Source of the DNA: VRUE01 sp963753245
Lineage (GTDB): Bacteria; Actinomycetota; Thermoleophilia; Solirubrobacterales; 70-9
DNA: 64,000 nucleotides
Assembly (NCBI GenBank): GCA_963753245.1
Contig: CAVWBK010000009.1
Location: forward strand, 118,894 to 182,893
Direction: 5' to 3'
Shown here: positions 25,097 through 33,637 of the stretch, in pieces
How the letters are laid out: each line of letters begins with the position of its first letter
Position numbering within the stretch: the stretch's first letter is position 1
Translations under genes and position numbers: made by a program
Notes under the pieces: model-generated
Database searches by the model: none
What the model was told of the DNA's origin: nothing
Seen by the model: only the letters and a program-made list of their open reading frames with translations

Positions 25097-26252
25097 CCCG
25101 GTGTCTAATCGGCAGGGGGGCCGACGGGGGCTCACTCGCATCTTCGTACTCGCGCTCGCGCTCGCGCTCTGCTTGGCGCTGGTCGCGGTGCCTGGGGCCG
25201 GCGCGGTGCCGACCAAGTTCTGGGGCGTTGCGCCGCAGTCACTACCGAGCGAAGAACAGTTCCAGCGCCTGCAGCGCGGCGGCGTTGACACGGTGCGCTT
25301 CCCAATCGAATGGAGCACGGTCGAAAGTGTCGAGGGACACCCCGATTGGACCTACGTCGACTCCCTCGTCTCGGGGGTGACGAAGAGCGGGATGGAACCG
25401 CTGCCGTTCATCACCGGGGCGCCGACCTGGGCGGTCAGGTCGGTCTCTGTCAACGCCCCCTCGCACAGCTTCGCCCCGCTCAGCCTCCCGGTTCAGACCG
25501 GCGTCGAGCGCGCCGCCTGGCAGGGTTTCCTGCGTGAGGTTGTCGGCCGCTACGGGCCCGACGGCGCTTTTTGGAGCGAACATCCCGAGCTCCCATACCG
25601 GCCGATAGGCACCTGGCAGATCTGGAACGAGGCCAACTTCAAGTACTTCGTCGCACGTCCCAACCCGGTCGAATACGGGAAGCTGGTCAAGCTCTCCTTC
25701 GCAGCGATCAGAGAACTTGACCCCGGCGCCAAGCTGATCCTCTCCGGACTCTTCGCCGACCCCAAAGAAGCGATCGGCAAGTACAAAAGAAAGAGGCCGC
25801 GACCCGCCTATCTGGCGACCGAATTCCTCGAACAGATGTACCGCGGCACGCCCGGCATCAAGCAGAAGTTCCAGGGCGTCGCCCTGCACCCCTACTCGAT
25901 CGAATACCGACAGCTCGGCCCGGAGATCGAAGCCGTGAGGGAAGTCCTGCGCAAAGCCGGCGATCCCGGCAAGGCGCTGTGGATCACCGAGCTCGGCTGG
26001 AGCTCTGAACCTCCGGCCCGCACCGATGAATTTGCCAAGGGGCCCCAGGGACAGGCGAGGGAACTGAAGGGCGCATTCAACCTGCTGGTCCGCAACCAGC
26101 TCAAATGGAATCTGAAACGGGTCTTCTGGTTCTCGGTCGACGATCGGCCCGGGCTTTGCAACTTCTGCGGAGGCTCGGGGCTCTTCAGCGAAGGCTTCGT
26201 GCCAAAGCCCGCCTGGAAGGCATACGTCAAGTTCGCCGGCGGCATCGCCTAG
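25065..26252 (+). CDS. Secreted glycoside hydrolase-like TIM-barrel protein
   Basis: A 395-residue exported enzyme-like protein. The signal peptide hydrophobic core (IFVLALALALCLALVAVPGAGA) precedes a barrel that starts FWGVAPQSLPSEEQFQRLQRGGV. A candidate acid/base Glu189 sits in WQIWNEANF and a nucleophile Glu309 in WITELGWSS, as in clan GH-A enzymes (GH5, GH39 and relatives). GTG 25065 overlaps the previous gene by 32 bases; GTG 25101 is an equally plausible start. The neighbouring polysaccharide locus suggests it trims or remodels surface glycans, but the substrate is unknown. Confidence 0.78.
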   Translation: MTAVSRLERANPVSNRQGGRRGLTRIFVLALALALCLALVAVPGAGAVPTKFWGVAPQSLPSEEQFQRLQRGGVDTVRFPIEWSTVESVEGHPDWTYVDSLVSGVTKSGMEPLPFITGAPTWAVRSVSVNAPSHSFAPLSLPVQTGVERAAWQGFLREVVGRYGPDGAFWSEHPELPYRPIGTWQIWNEANFKYFVARPNPVEYGKLVKLSFAAIRELDPGAKLILSGLFADPKEAIGKYKRKRPRPAYLATEFLEQMYRGTPGIKQKFQGVALHPYSIEYRQLGPEIEAVREVLRKAGDPGKALWITELGWSSEPPARTDEFAKGPQGQARELKGAFNLLVRNQLKWNLKRVFWFSVDDRPGLCNFCGGSGLFSEGFVPKPAWKAYVKFAGGIA

Positions 26253-26322
26253 CGATCGCCGCGCGCCGGCGCCGCGGGGAACCCGATCGGGCTAACGCCG
26301 GCTGAGGCGTAAGATCGGTGGG

Positions 26323-29300
26323 TTGAGCAGCGGTTCCAATTCGACCCCAGATCCTGACTCGCTGGCGCCCTTCAGCGCGCCGGTGCGACGCTGGTTTGAG
26401 TCCTCCTTCGAGGGGCCAACCGCAGCCCAGATAGGGGGCTGGAAGGCGATCTCAAGCGGCGCCCACACGCTGATCTGCGCGCCGACCGGCTCCGGCAAGA
26501 CTCTGGCCAGCTTCCTCTGGGGCATCGATCGGCTCTCGCGTGAGAGCGAGCATCCGCCGGGAGTGCGGCTCGTCTACGTCTCGCCGCTGAAGGCGCTCTC
26601 CTATGACATCGAGCGCAACCTGCGCGCCCCGCTCGCCGGCATCGGGGCCGAGATCTCGGTCGGGCTGCGCACCGGGGATACCAGCCAGGCAGAACGGCGG
26701 GCGATGAAAAAAACGCCACCCGACATCCTCATCACCACTCCCGAGTCGCTCTACCTGATGCTCTCCTCGGGGGTGCGCGAGATCCTCGCCACGACCGAGG
26801 CGGTGATCGTCGATGAGATCCACGCGGTCGCCCAGTCCAAGCGCGGCTCCCACCTGGCCCTCAGCTTGGAGCGCCTCGACCATCTTGTTCGTAGCGGCGG
26901 GCCGGCCGGCGCCAGGGAGGGCGATGCTGGCGTCCAGCGCATCGGGCTCTCCGCGACCCAGCGGCCGCTGGAGCGGATCGCGAAGTTCCTCGTCGGCTCC
27001 GGTCGCAAATGCGAGATCGTCGATGCGGGCATCGCCAAGGAGCTCGACCTACAGATCGTCGTCCCGGTCGAGGACATGGCCGATCCTGGTGCACCCAACT
27101 TTCCCAACTCCGAGGGAATACCCGCCGAGGGCGAGCCGCTCGCCCACGTGCGCTCGATCTGGCCGGCGATTTACCCGAAGCTGCTCGAGCTGGTTCAGGA
27201 ACACAACTCGACGATCATCTTCGTCAACGCCCGCCGCGCCGCCGAGCGCCTCGCCAAACGCCTCAACGAGCTCGCCAACGGCGAAGCGGAGAGCGAGCTG
27301 GCGGCCAGCGAGCATGGCGGCCACACGCCCGCCACCGAGCTCAGTGCGCCGCTCGAGATCGCCAGGGCACACCACGGTTCGCTCTCCCACGAGGAGCGGC
27401 TGGTGGTCGAGGAGATGTTGAAGTCGGGCCAGCTGCCCTGCCTCGTCGCCACCTCCTCGCTGGAGCTCGGAATCGATATGGGGGCGGTCGACCTCGTGAT
27501 CCAGGTCGAGTCACCGAAGTCGGTCAGCCGCGGCCTGCAGCGCGTCGGCCGCGCCGGGCACTCCCTCGGCGAGGTCTCCCGGGGGCGCATCTTCCCCAAG
27601 TTTCGCGCCGATCTGCTCGAGTGCGCCGTGGTCGCCAAGCGGATGCGGGCCGGGCAGATCGAGGAGACGGTGATCCCGCAGAACCCACTCGACGTGCTGG
27701 CCCAGCACCTGGTCTCGATGGCCGCGCTTGATGAGTGGCGGGTCGATGAGATCGCGGCGTTGGTCAACACCGCAGACCCCTTCGCCGAGCTCTCTCGCGA
27801 GCAGCTCGAGAACGTCCTCGACATGCTCGATGGCCGCTACCCCTCCGACCGCTTCGCCGAGCTGCGCCCGCGGATCGTTTGGGACCGCAGCGCGGGCACC
27901 GTGCACGGGCGAAAGGGTGCCCGTCAGCTGGTCGTCACCAATGCCGGCACGATCCCCGACCGCGGTCTCTACGGCGTGCACCTGCCGGACGGGCGCCGGG
28001 TCGGCGAGCTCGATGAGGAGATGGTCTATGAGGCCCGCCCCGGGCAGACCTTCCTGCTCGGCGCGACCACCTGGCGGATTGAGGACATCACCCGCGACCG
28101 GGTGATCGTCACCCCCGCGCCGGGGGCGCCGGGCGCCGTCCCCTTCTGGAAGGGAGACGGGATCGGCCGCCCCGCCGAGCTCGGTCGCGCGATCGGCGCC
28201 TTTGCCCGCGAGGCGGTCTCGCGCGAGCCGGCCGAGCTCGCCGCCGAGTGCGATCTCGATCGTCGTGCGGCGGAGAACCTCGTCGCCTACCTGCGCGAGC
28301 AGCAGGCCGCGACCCGCGTCGTGCCCTCCGATCAGACGATCGTCGTCGAGCGCTTCCGCGATGAGATCGGCGATTGGCGCCTCTGCGTGCTCTCCCCCTA
28401 CGGCGGTCGCGTGCACGCCGCCTGGGGGCTCGCCCTGGCGGCCAAGATCCGCGCTGAGCGCGACCTCGAGGTCGACGCGATCTGGTCCGATGACGGGATC
28501 GTCATCCACCTCCCCGATGCCGATCAGCCCCCCGCCAGTGAGATGGTCCTGGTCGAGCCCGAGGAGCTCGAGGACCTGGTCGTCGCAGAGCTCTCCGGCT
28601 CGGCTCTCTTTGGCGCCCGCTTCCGCGAGAACGCGGCCCGCTCGCTGCTGATTCCCCGCGCCTACCCCGGCAAGCGCACGCCGCTTTGGCAACAGCGCCT
28701 GAAGGCCCAGAGCCTGCTCGAGGTCGCCCGCGAGCATCCCCGCTTTCCGGTCATCCTTGAGACCTATCGAGAGTGCCTGCGCGACGTCCTCGACCTGCCC
28801 TCGCTGGCGCAGTTGCTGGGCGATCTGCAATCTCGCAAGCTCAGCCTGGTCGAGGTCGAGACGCCCAGCGCCTCGCCCTTTGCCTCCTCGCTCCTCTTCG
28901 ACTACGTCGCCACCTATATGTATGAGGGGGACACCCCAAACGCGGAGCGCCGGGCGGCCGCCCTTGCCCTCGACCGCGATCTGCTGCGCGAGCTGCTCGG
29001 CCAAGAGGAGCTGCGCGAGCTGATCGACCCCGAGGCTCTGGAGGAGGTCGAGGCTCAGCTCCAGCATCGCAGCGAGGCGGGCCTCGCCGGCGACCGCGAC
29101 GCGCTCCAGCAGATGCTGCGAAACCTCGGTGATCTGACTGCCTCGGAGTGCTCGGCGCGGGTCGCCGCGGGCTACTCGGCGGCCTCGATGCTCGAGAAGC
29201 TGATCGCCGAGCGCCGCGTCGCCGTGGTTCGCATTGGCGGCGAGGAGCGCTACATCGCCGCCGAGGACGCGGGCCTTTACCGCGATGCCCTCGGCGTGCC

Positions 29301-30819
29301 GCCCCCGGCCGGGCTGCCGGAGAGCTTCCTTGAGCCCCAGCTCGACCCGCTGCTCGCCATCCTGCGCCGCTACGCCCGCACCCACGGGCCCTTCCTGAGC
29401 GCCCAGGCGGCCGCCCGCTTTGGCGGCATCGATCCCGGGCCGGCGCTGCGCGAGCTGGAGCGCTCGGGCACCCTGGTTCGCGGTGAGCTGCTGCCCGGCG
29501 GAGTGGAGCGCGAGTGGTGTGACACCGAGGTTCTGCGCCGCGTGCGGCGGGCGAGCCTCGCCCATCTGCGCCGTGAGGTCGAGCCCGCCTCGCGCGATCG
29601 CTTCGCCCGCTTCTTGCCGAGCTGGCAGAACGTCGATGCCCTGCGCGCCGCCGGAGCGGGCCCCGATCGGCTGCGAGAGGCGCTGGTTTCCCTGCAGGGA
29701 GTCGCCCTCACCCCGAAGGTCTGGGAGGCCGATGTCCTGCCGCGCCGCCTCGGTGCCTACTCGCCGGCCTGGCTCGATGAGCTCTGCACCAGCGGCGAGG
29801 TGGTCTGGGTCGGCGCCGGCGCTCGCGGGCGAAACGACGGTCGCATCGCCCTTTATTTCCGCGAGGACGTGCGCCTCGCCGGGCCGCCGCCGGCAAACGT
29901 CAAACTCGAGCGCCCCGAGGGTGAGGTCCATGAGGCGATCCGTGAGCGGCTCGCTTCGGGTCCGGTCTTCTGGCTCGACCTGCTCGCTGACCTTGAGTTC
30001 GCCCGTGAGGATCTCCATGAGGGTCTCTGGGACCTGGCCTGGTCGGGCGAGGTGACAAACGACGCCTTCTCGCCGCTGCGCGCCCCGCGGCTTCGGTCGG
30101 TCTCCTCGGCCGAGCGCCAGGGCCGGCGCTTCGCCCGTCGGCGGACGGCTGGCGGCGCCGCGGTGCAGGGCCGCTGGTCGCTGCTCGCTCCGCTGTTCAA
30201 AGACGCCCCCGCCTCGGGCCCGCGGCTGCGCGCCCAGGCCGAGCTGATGCTGGAGCGCTACGGGATCGTCACCCGCGAGACTGTCCTCGCCGAGGGTGTC
30301 CCGGGTGGCTTCTCGACCCTCTACGCCGAGCTCGGCAACCTCGAGCTGCTCGGCACGGCGCGGCGCGGCTATTTCGTCGAGGGCCTCGGCGGCGCCCAGT
30401 TCGCCCTGCCGGGTGCGGTCGAGCGCTTGCGGTCGCTGCCCAGCGCTCAGGGCACCTATCTGCTGCTGGCGAGCAGCGATCCGGCCAATCCCTTTGGTGC
30501 CGCCCTGCCCTGGCCCAAACGCGAGGGCGGCCGTCGACCGGCGCGCGCGCCGGGATCGCATCTTCTGCTCCGCGATGGCGAGCCGCTGATCTACATCGAG
30601 CGCGGCGGTCGCGGCCTGCTGCGCCTCACCGAGCTCGAGGGCGAGGATCTCGCCGCGGCGATGCGGGCGCTGGCCGAGGAGGTCGCGGCCGGTCGGTTGG
30701 CGAAGCTGGCGGTCGAGAAACTCGACGGCGAGCCGGTGATCGGTTCGGGCCATGAGGAGGCGCTGCTGGAGGCCGGCTTCAGTCGTGGCCCGCGCAAACT
30801 GACCGCGGCGGCGCGATAG
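26323..30819 (+). CDS. lhr: Lhr-type ATP-dependent helicase
   Basis: A 1,498-residue superfamily 2 helicase, the usual full Lhr length. It translocates on single-stranded DNA and unwinds DNA or RNA:DNA duplexes in repair. Walker A is CAPTGSGKT (residues 52-60), motif II DEIH at 164-167, motif III SATQRP, and the helicase C motifs are ATSSLELGIDMG and GLQRVGRAGH. Beyond about 870 lies the long Lhr C-terminal region with winged-helix and Lhr_WH/DUF4158-like parts (e.g. WQNVDALRAAGAGPDRL). TTG 26323 is taken as start, with GGTGG just before it. The gene is alone, 70 bases after the hydrolase gene. Confidence 0.95.
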   Translation: MSSGSNSTPDPDSLAPFSAPVRRWFESSFEGPTAAQIGGWKAISSGAHTLICAPTGSGKTLASFLWGIDRLSRESEHPPGVRLVYVSPLKALSYDIERNLRAPLAGIGAEISVGLRTGDTSQAERRAMKKTPPDILITTPESLYLMLSSGVREILATTEAVIVDEIHAVAQSKRGSHLALSLERLDHLVRSGGPAGAREGDAGVQRIGLSATQRPLERIAKFLVGSGRKCEIVDAGIAKELDLQIVVPVEDMADPGAPNFPNSEGIPAEGEPLAHVRSIWPAIYPKLLELVQEHNSTIIFVNARRAAERLAKRLNELANGEAESELAASEHGGHTPATELSAPLEIARAHHGSLSHEERLVVEEMLKSGQLPCLVATSSLELGIDMGAVDLVIQVESPKSVSRGLQRVGRAGHSLGEVSRGRIFPKFRADLLECAVVAKRMRAGQIEETVIPQNPLDVLAQHLVSMAALDEWRVDEIAALVNTADPFAELSREQLENVLDMLDGRYPSDRFAELRPRIVWDRSAGTVHGRKGARQLVVTNAGTIPDRGLYGVHLPDGRRVGELDEEMVYEARPGQTFLLGATTWRIEDITRDRVIVTPAPGAPGAVPFWKGDGIGRPAELGRAIGAFAREAVSREPAELAAECDLDRRAAENLVAYLREQQAATRVVPSDQTIVVERFRDEIGDWRLCVLSPYGGRVHAAWGLALAAKIRAERDLEVDAIWSDDGIVIHLPDADQPPASEMVLVEPEELEDLVVAELSGSALFGARFRENAARSLLIPRAYPGKRTPLWQQRLKAQSLLEVAREHPRFPVILETYRECLRDVLDLPSLAQLLGDLQSRKLSLVEVETPSASPFASSLLFDYVATYMYEGDTPNAERRAAALALDRDLLRELLGQEELRELIDPEALEEVEAQLQHRSEAGLAGDRDALQQMLRNLGDLTASECSARVAAGYSAASMLEKLIAERRVAVVRIGGEERYIAAEDAGLYRDALGVPPPAGLPESFLEPQLDPLLAILRRYARTHGPFLSAQAAARFGGIDPGPALRELERSGTLVRGELLPGGVEREWCDTEVLRRVRRASLAHLRREVEPASRDRFARFLPSWQNVDALRAAGAGPDRLREALVSLQGVALTPKVWEADVLPRRLGAYSPAWLDELCTSGEVVWVGAGARGRNDGRIALYFREDVRLAGPPPANVKLERPEGEVHEAIRERLASGPVFWLDLLADLEFAREDLHEGLWDLAWSGEVTNDAFSPLRAPRLRSVSSAERQGRRFARRRTAGGAAVQGRWSLLAPLFKDAPASGPRLRAQAELMLERYGIVTRETVLAEGVPGGFSTLYAELGNLELLGTARRGYFVEGLGGAQFALPGAVERLRSLPSAQGTYLLLASSDPANPFGAALPWPKREGGRRPARAPGSHLLLRDGEPLIYIERGGRGLLRLTELEGEDLAAAMRALAEEVAAGRLAKLAVEKLDGEPVIGSGHEEALLEAGFSRGPRKLTAAAR

Positions 30820-30845
30820 CCGGCCAATCGGGCAATAATCGGTCA

Positions 30846-31547
30846 ATGGCGGACAGCGGGGAGAGCCTGGGAGCGGTCGAGTTACTGCGCAGCGTGCCGC
30901 TCTTCTCCGACCTGCAGGGGGAGGAGCTCGAGCGCTTCTCGCGAGTCGCGGTGCCGCGCGCCTTCCCCGCCGCCACCCGGGTCTTTCATGAGGGCGATCA
31001 CTCAGACGCCTGCTACATCGTCCGCTCGGGCAGCTTTCGCGTCACCCGCGAGCACTCCGACGGTCGCGCGATCACGCTCGCCACGCTGGGACCCGGCGAC
31101 ATCTTCGGCGAGCTCGCGATGCTCGATGGAGAGGTGCGCTCGGCCAGCGTCGAAGCGCTGCTCGACGGCGAGCTGCTGGCCCTGCCGGCGAGCGAAGTGC
31201 GGGCGCTGCTCGCCCGCCACCCGGACATCACCGTGAAGCTGATCGCGGCGCTGGTGCGTCGCCTGCGGAGCGCCAATGAGCGCATCTCGCGGCAGTCGTT
31301 TCAGACCGTTCCGAGTCGGGTCGCCGGCGTCCTCTCCCAGCTCGTCGCCGAGGAGGCCCCGCAGGTGGGCGAGGGCGGCGAGGTGACGATCAGGATGAAC
31401 CAGGCCGATCTCGCCCAGCTCGCCGGCACCTCGCGCGAGAGCGTCAGCCGTTTTCTCGCCGACCTCGACCGCGCCGGCATCGTCCGCCCCGGTCGCGGTC
31501 GGGTCACGGTCTTGGATCCCGGCAAGCTGCGCAACTACATCTACTAG
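30846..31547 (+). CDS. Crp/Fnr family transcriptional regulator
   Basis: A 233-residue regulator with an N-terminal cyclic-nucleotide-binding beta roll (VPLFSDLQGEELERFSRVAV...HEGDHSDACYIVRSG...GPGDIFGELAMLDGEVRSASVEAL) and a C-terminal Crp-type winged helix-turn-helix whose recognition region is AGTSRESVSRFLADLDRAGIV. The FGELAMLDGEVRSA segment matches the phosphate-binding cassette of cAMP-binding members, so cAMP or a similar ligand is likely. The stop shares one base with the pcm GTG start. Its targets are unknown. Confidence 0.9.
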   Translation: MADSGESLGAVELLRSVPLFSDLQGEELERFSRVAVPRAFPAATRVFHEGDHSDACYIVRSGSFRVTREHSDGRAITLATLGPGDIFGELAMLDGEVRSASVEALLDGELLALPASEVRALLARHPDITVKLIAALVRRLRSANERISRQSFQTVPSRVAGVLSQLVAEEAPQVGEGGEVTIRMNQADLAQLAGTSRESVSRFLADLDRAGIVRPGRGRVTVLDPGKLRNYIY

Positions 31548-32197
31548 TGCGCGACTTCGCCTCCCTGCGCTCGGCGATGGTCGAGCGCCAGCTGCGCCGG
31601 CGTGAGATCGCGGACGAGCGGGTGCTGGCGGCGATCGGGGCGGTGCCCCGCGAGCTCTTCGTGCCCCGTTCGCTTCGCTCTCGTGCCTACTCGGACTCGG
31701 CCCTGCCGATCGGCGAAGGCCAGACCATCTCTCAACCGTGGATCGTCGCCGCGATCTGCCAGGCGCTGGAGCTCGTTGGTGAGGAGCACGTGCTTGAGGT
31801 CGGCACCGGGTCTGGTTACTCGGCCGCTGTCCTGGGGCACCTGGCGAGCGCGGTGATCAGCATCGAGCGCCGGGCGCCGCTCGCCGCGCGGGCGCGGCGA
31901 GCGATCGCGCGCCTCGGCGCCGAAAACGTCGAGCTGCTGATCGGCGATGGCAGTCGCGGGGTAGCGCAGCGGGCGCCGTATGAGGCGATCGCGGTGCACG
32001 CCGCGGCGCCGGGACCCCCGCGCGCCCTGCTCGGGCAGCTCGCGGAGGGCGGGCGGCTCGTCGTCCCGATCGCCGCCGGGCCGCAGGGCGATCTGCTCAC
32101 CGTCTTTCGCCGCCAGGGCGGGGCGCTTCGTCGGACCGAGCTCGGTCCCTGTCGGTTCGTCCCGCTGCTGGGAGCGGAGGGCTTTGCCGATCCCTGA
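31547..32197 (+). CDS. pcm: Protein-L-isoaspartate O-methyltransferase
   Basis: Methylates isoaspartyl residues of damaged proteins so they can be repaired. A 216-residue PCMT fold: MVERQLRRREIADERVLAAI, PRELFVPRSLRSRAYSDSALPIGEGQTISQPWIVA and the SAM site VLEVGTGSGYSAAVLGHL. These segments are diagnostic. The GTG start overlaps the crp-like stop (TAGTG), implying co-transcription with the regulator. About 110 bases without a feature separate it from the next gene. Confidence 0.93.
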   Translation: MRDFASLRSAMVERQLRRREIADERVLAAIGAVPRELFVPRSLRSRAYSDSALPIGEGQTISQPWIVAAICQALELVGEEHVLEVGTGSGYSAAVLGHLASAVISIERRAPLAARARRAIARLGAENVELLIGDGSRGVAQRAPYEAIAVHAAAPGPPRALLGQLAEGGRLVVPIAAGPQGDLLTVFRRQGGALRRTELGPCRFVPLLGAEGFADP

Positions 32198-32310
32198 GCC
32201 AGGGCGCGCCGGGTTGGGGGCGAGCGCGAATCAGCCCTACCTCGATTCCCGAACACCTGTCCAGCTCGAGGACCACACCCCGACTGCGCGGTCGGATACG
32301 CTCGCTCGGC

Positions 32311-32715
32311 ATGCGGGGCGGCACCTACGTACTCAACTTCTATTCGGCGGTCTTCGTCGACCAGCTCAAACGGGGTCGCAAGACCGCGACGATCAGGTTC
32401 GGCGACAAGAGCAACAAGTACGAGCGCGGCCAGGTCGTCTGGATCACGGTTGGCTTTCGCCACAGCCCCCGGCAGAAGATCTTCTCGGCGGTGATCGACG
32501 AGGTCGAGGTCAAGAAGGTCTCAGATCTCTCCAGGCGCGACATCGAGCACGACAACCCGGAGTTCCGTCGGGTCGAGGACGAGGTCAACTTCCTCGAGCA
32601 GATCTACAGCCGATCGATCTCTCCCGAGGACCTGATCACGGTGATCCGTTTCTCGCAGATCGTCGAGCCGCCCGAATCACATTTCGGCAATGGCGAGACG
32701 CCCTCGCACAACTGA
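32311..32715 (+). CDS. ASCH-like domain protein
   Basis: A 134-residue protein. The opening LNFYSAVFVDQLKRGRKTATIRFGDK followed by YERGQVVWITVGFRHSP resembles the ASCH fold, a small PUA-like beta barrel proposed to bind RNA. No catalytic residues are evident. It is followed 18 bases later by an SRPBCC protein gene on the same strand. The family call is by resemblance only and the biological role is unknown. Confidence 0.6.
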   Translation: MRGGTYVLNFYSAVFVDQLKRGRKTATIRFGDKSNKYERGQVVWITVGFRHSPRQKIFSAVIDEVEVKKVSDLSRRDIEHDNPEFRRVEDEVNFLEQIYSRSISPEDLITVIRFSQIVEPPESHFGNGETPSHN

Positions 32716-32733
32716 GAGCGGCGGTGCTGGCTG

Positions 32734-33207
32734 ATGGCCGAGTACGAGTTCCTCACCACCTGGCTGCTGGATTCGCCACTCGAGCCGGTCTGGGAGGCGA
32801 TCTATGACCAGGCGCGCTGGCCGAGCTGGTGGCGTGGGGTGGAGGAGGCCGAGGAGATCCGCCCCGGGGCCGGGGACGGTCTGGGCACCGTGTCGCGGCT
32901 GGTCTGGAAGAGTCTCCTGCCCTATCGGGTCGAGTTCGTGGTGACGACGACGCGGATCGAGCGACCCCACCTGCTTGAGGCCGAGGCGGTCGGCGAGCTC
33001 ACCGGGCTCGGCCGCTGGCGCCTCTACGAGCACCAGGGGGCGACCGCGGTGCTTTATGAGTGGAAGGTGAGCACGACCAAGGCCTGGATGAATCTGATCG
33101 CCCCGGTCGCGCGGCCGGCATTTGAGTGGAACCACGACTGGGTAATGGCGCGCGGCGCCGAGGGGATCGCGAAATCGCTTGGCTGCCGCCTACTAGCAAG
33201 CGGCTGA
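32734..33207 (+). CDS. SRPBCC (START/polyketide cyclase-like) family protein
   Basis: A 157-residue protein with the helix-grip pattern of the SRPBCC superfamily: an initial strand YEFLTTWLLDSPLEPVWEAIYD, the Trp-rich PSWWRGVEEAEEI, central strands ending LGRWRLYEHQGATAVLYEWKV, and a long C-terminal helix (AFEWNHDWVMARGAEGIAKSLG). These proteins bind hydrophobic ligands, sometimes as enzymes. The ligand is unknown. It lies just upstream of the CIRCE-groES region but appears to be unrelated to it. Confidence 0.75.
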   Translation: MAEYEFLTTWLLDSPLEPVWEAIYDQARWPSWWRGVEEAEEIRPGAGDGLGTVSRLVWKSLLPYRVEFVVTTTRIERPHLLEAEAVGELTGLGRWRLYEHQGATAVLYEWKVSTTKAWMNLIAPVARPAFEWNHDWVMARGAEGIAKSLGCRLLASG

Positions 33208-33235
33208 TGGGCGCCAAGCGCTAGTCTTCAGAATG

Positions 33236-33262
33236 TTGGCACTCTCAAGTGTCGAGTGCCAG
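33236..33262. promoter_or_regulatory. CIRCE operator (HrcA-binding inverted repeat)
   Basis: TTGGCACTC, nine bases, GAGTGCCAG: a near-perfect match to the CIRCE consensus TTAGCACTC-N9-GAGTGCTAA. It stands 41 bases upstream of the groES ATG. HrcA binding here represses groESL until heat stress. The A-to-G change in the left arm is balanced in the right arm, which keeps the palindrome apart from the outermost base. No hrcA gene is in the window. Confidence 0.93.
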
Positions 33263-33303
33263 CTCCAGTTAACGACTTTCCCACCCTAAACGGAGGTATA
33301 CGG

Positions 33304-33591
33304 ATGAAGCTGAAGCCCCTCGGGGACCGGCTGATCGTCAAGCCGATCGATGAGGAGGAGACGACTGCCAGCGGCATCGTCCTTCCCGACACGGCCAAAG
33401 AGAAGCCGCAAAAGGGCAAGGTCGTCGCCGTCGGTGACGGCGCGATCAATGAGGACGGAAGCCGCCGCGCGCTCGATGTGAGCGAGGGCGACGAGGTCCT
33501 CTACTCCAAATACGGCGGTACCGAGGTCACCGTCGAGGACGAAGAGCTGCTCGTGATGCGCGAGTCAGACGTTCTCGCCAAGCTCGGTTGA
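33304..33591 (+). CDS. groES: Co-chaperonin GroES
   Basis: A 95-residue lid of the GroEL folding chamber. The start is ATG 33304, supported by GGAGG at 33292-33296. Sequence is textbook: KLKPLGDRLIVKPIDEEETTASGIVLPDTAKEKPQKGKVVAVGDG, then the mobile-loop and roof region and VLYSKYGGTEV. An in-frame GTG at 33256 lies inside the CIRCE operator and is rejected. It is followed 46 bases later by groEL, and the two are controlled by the upstream CIRCE element. Confidence 0.97.
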   Translation: MKLKPLGDRLIVKPIDEEETTASGIVLPDTAKEKPQKGKVVAVGDGAINEDGSRRALDVSEGDEVLYSKYGGTEVTVEDEELLVMRESDVLAKLG

Positions 33592-33637
33592 GCCTGCCCA
33601 AAACGGACTTAGAAGAACCAAGGAGGACTGAAATCAG

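Noticed and set aside
27511..30846. 1,111-codon open frame on the minus strand opposite the Lhr helicase gene
   Set aside because: It is an antisense shadow of a very GC-rich coding region. The product is low-complexity Arg/Gly/Ala/Leu/Gln sequence without family motifs, and Lhr is certain.
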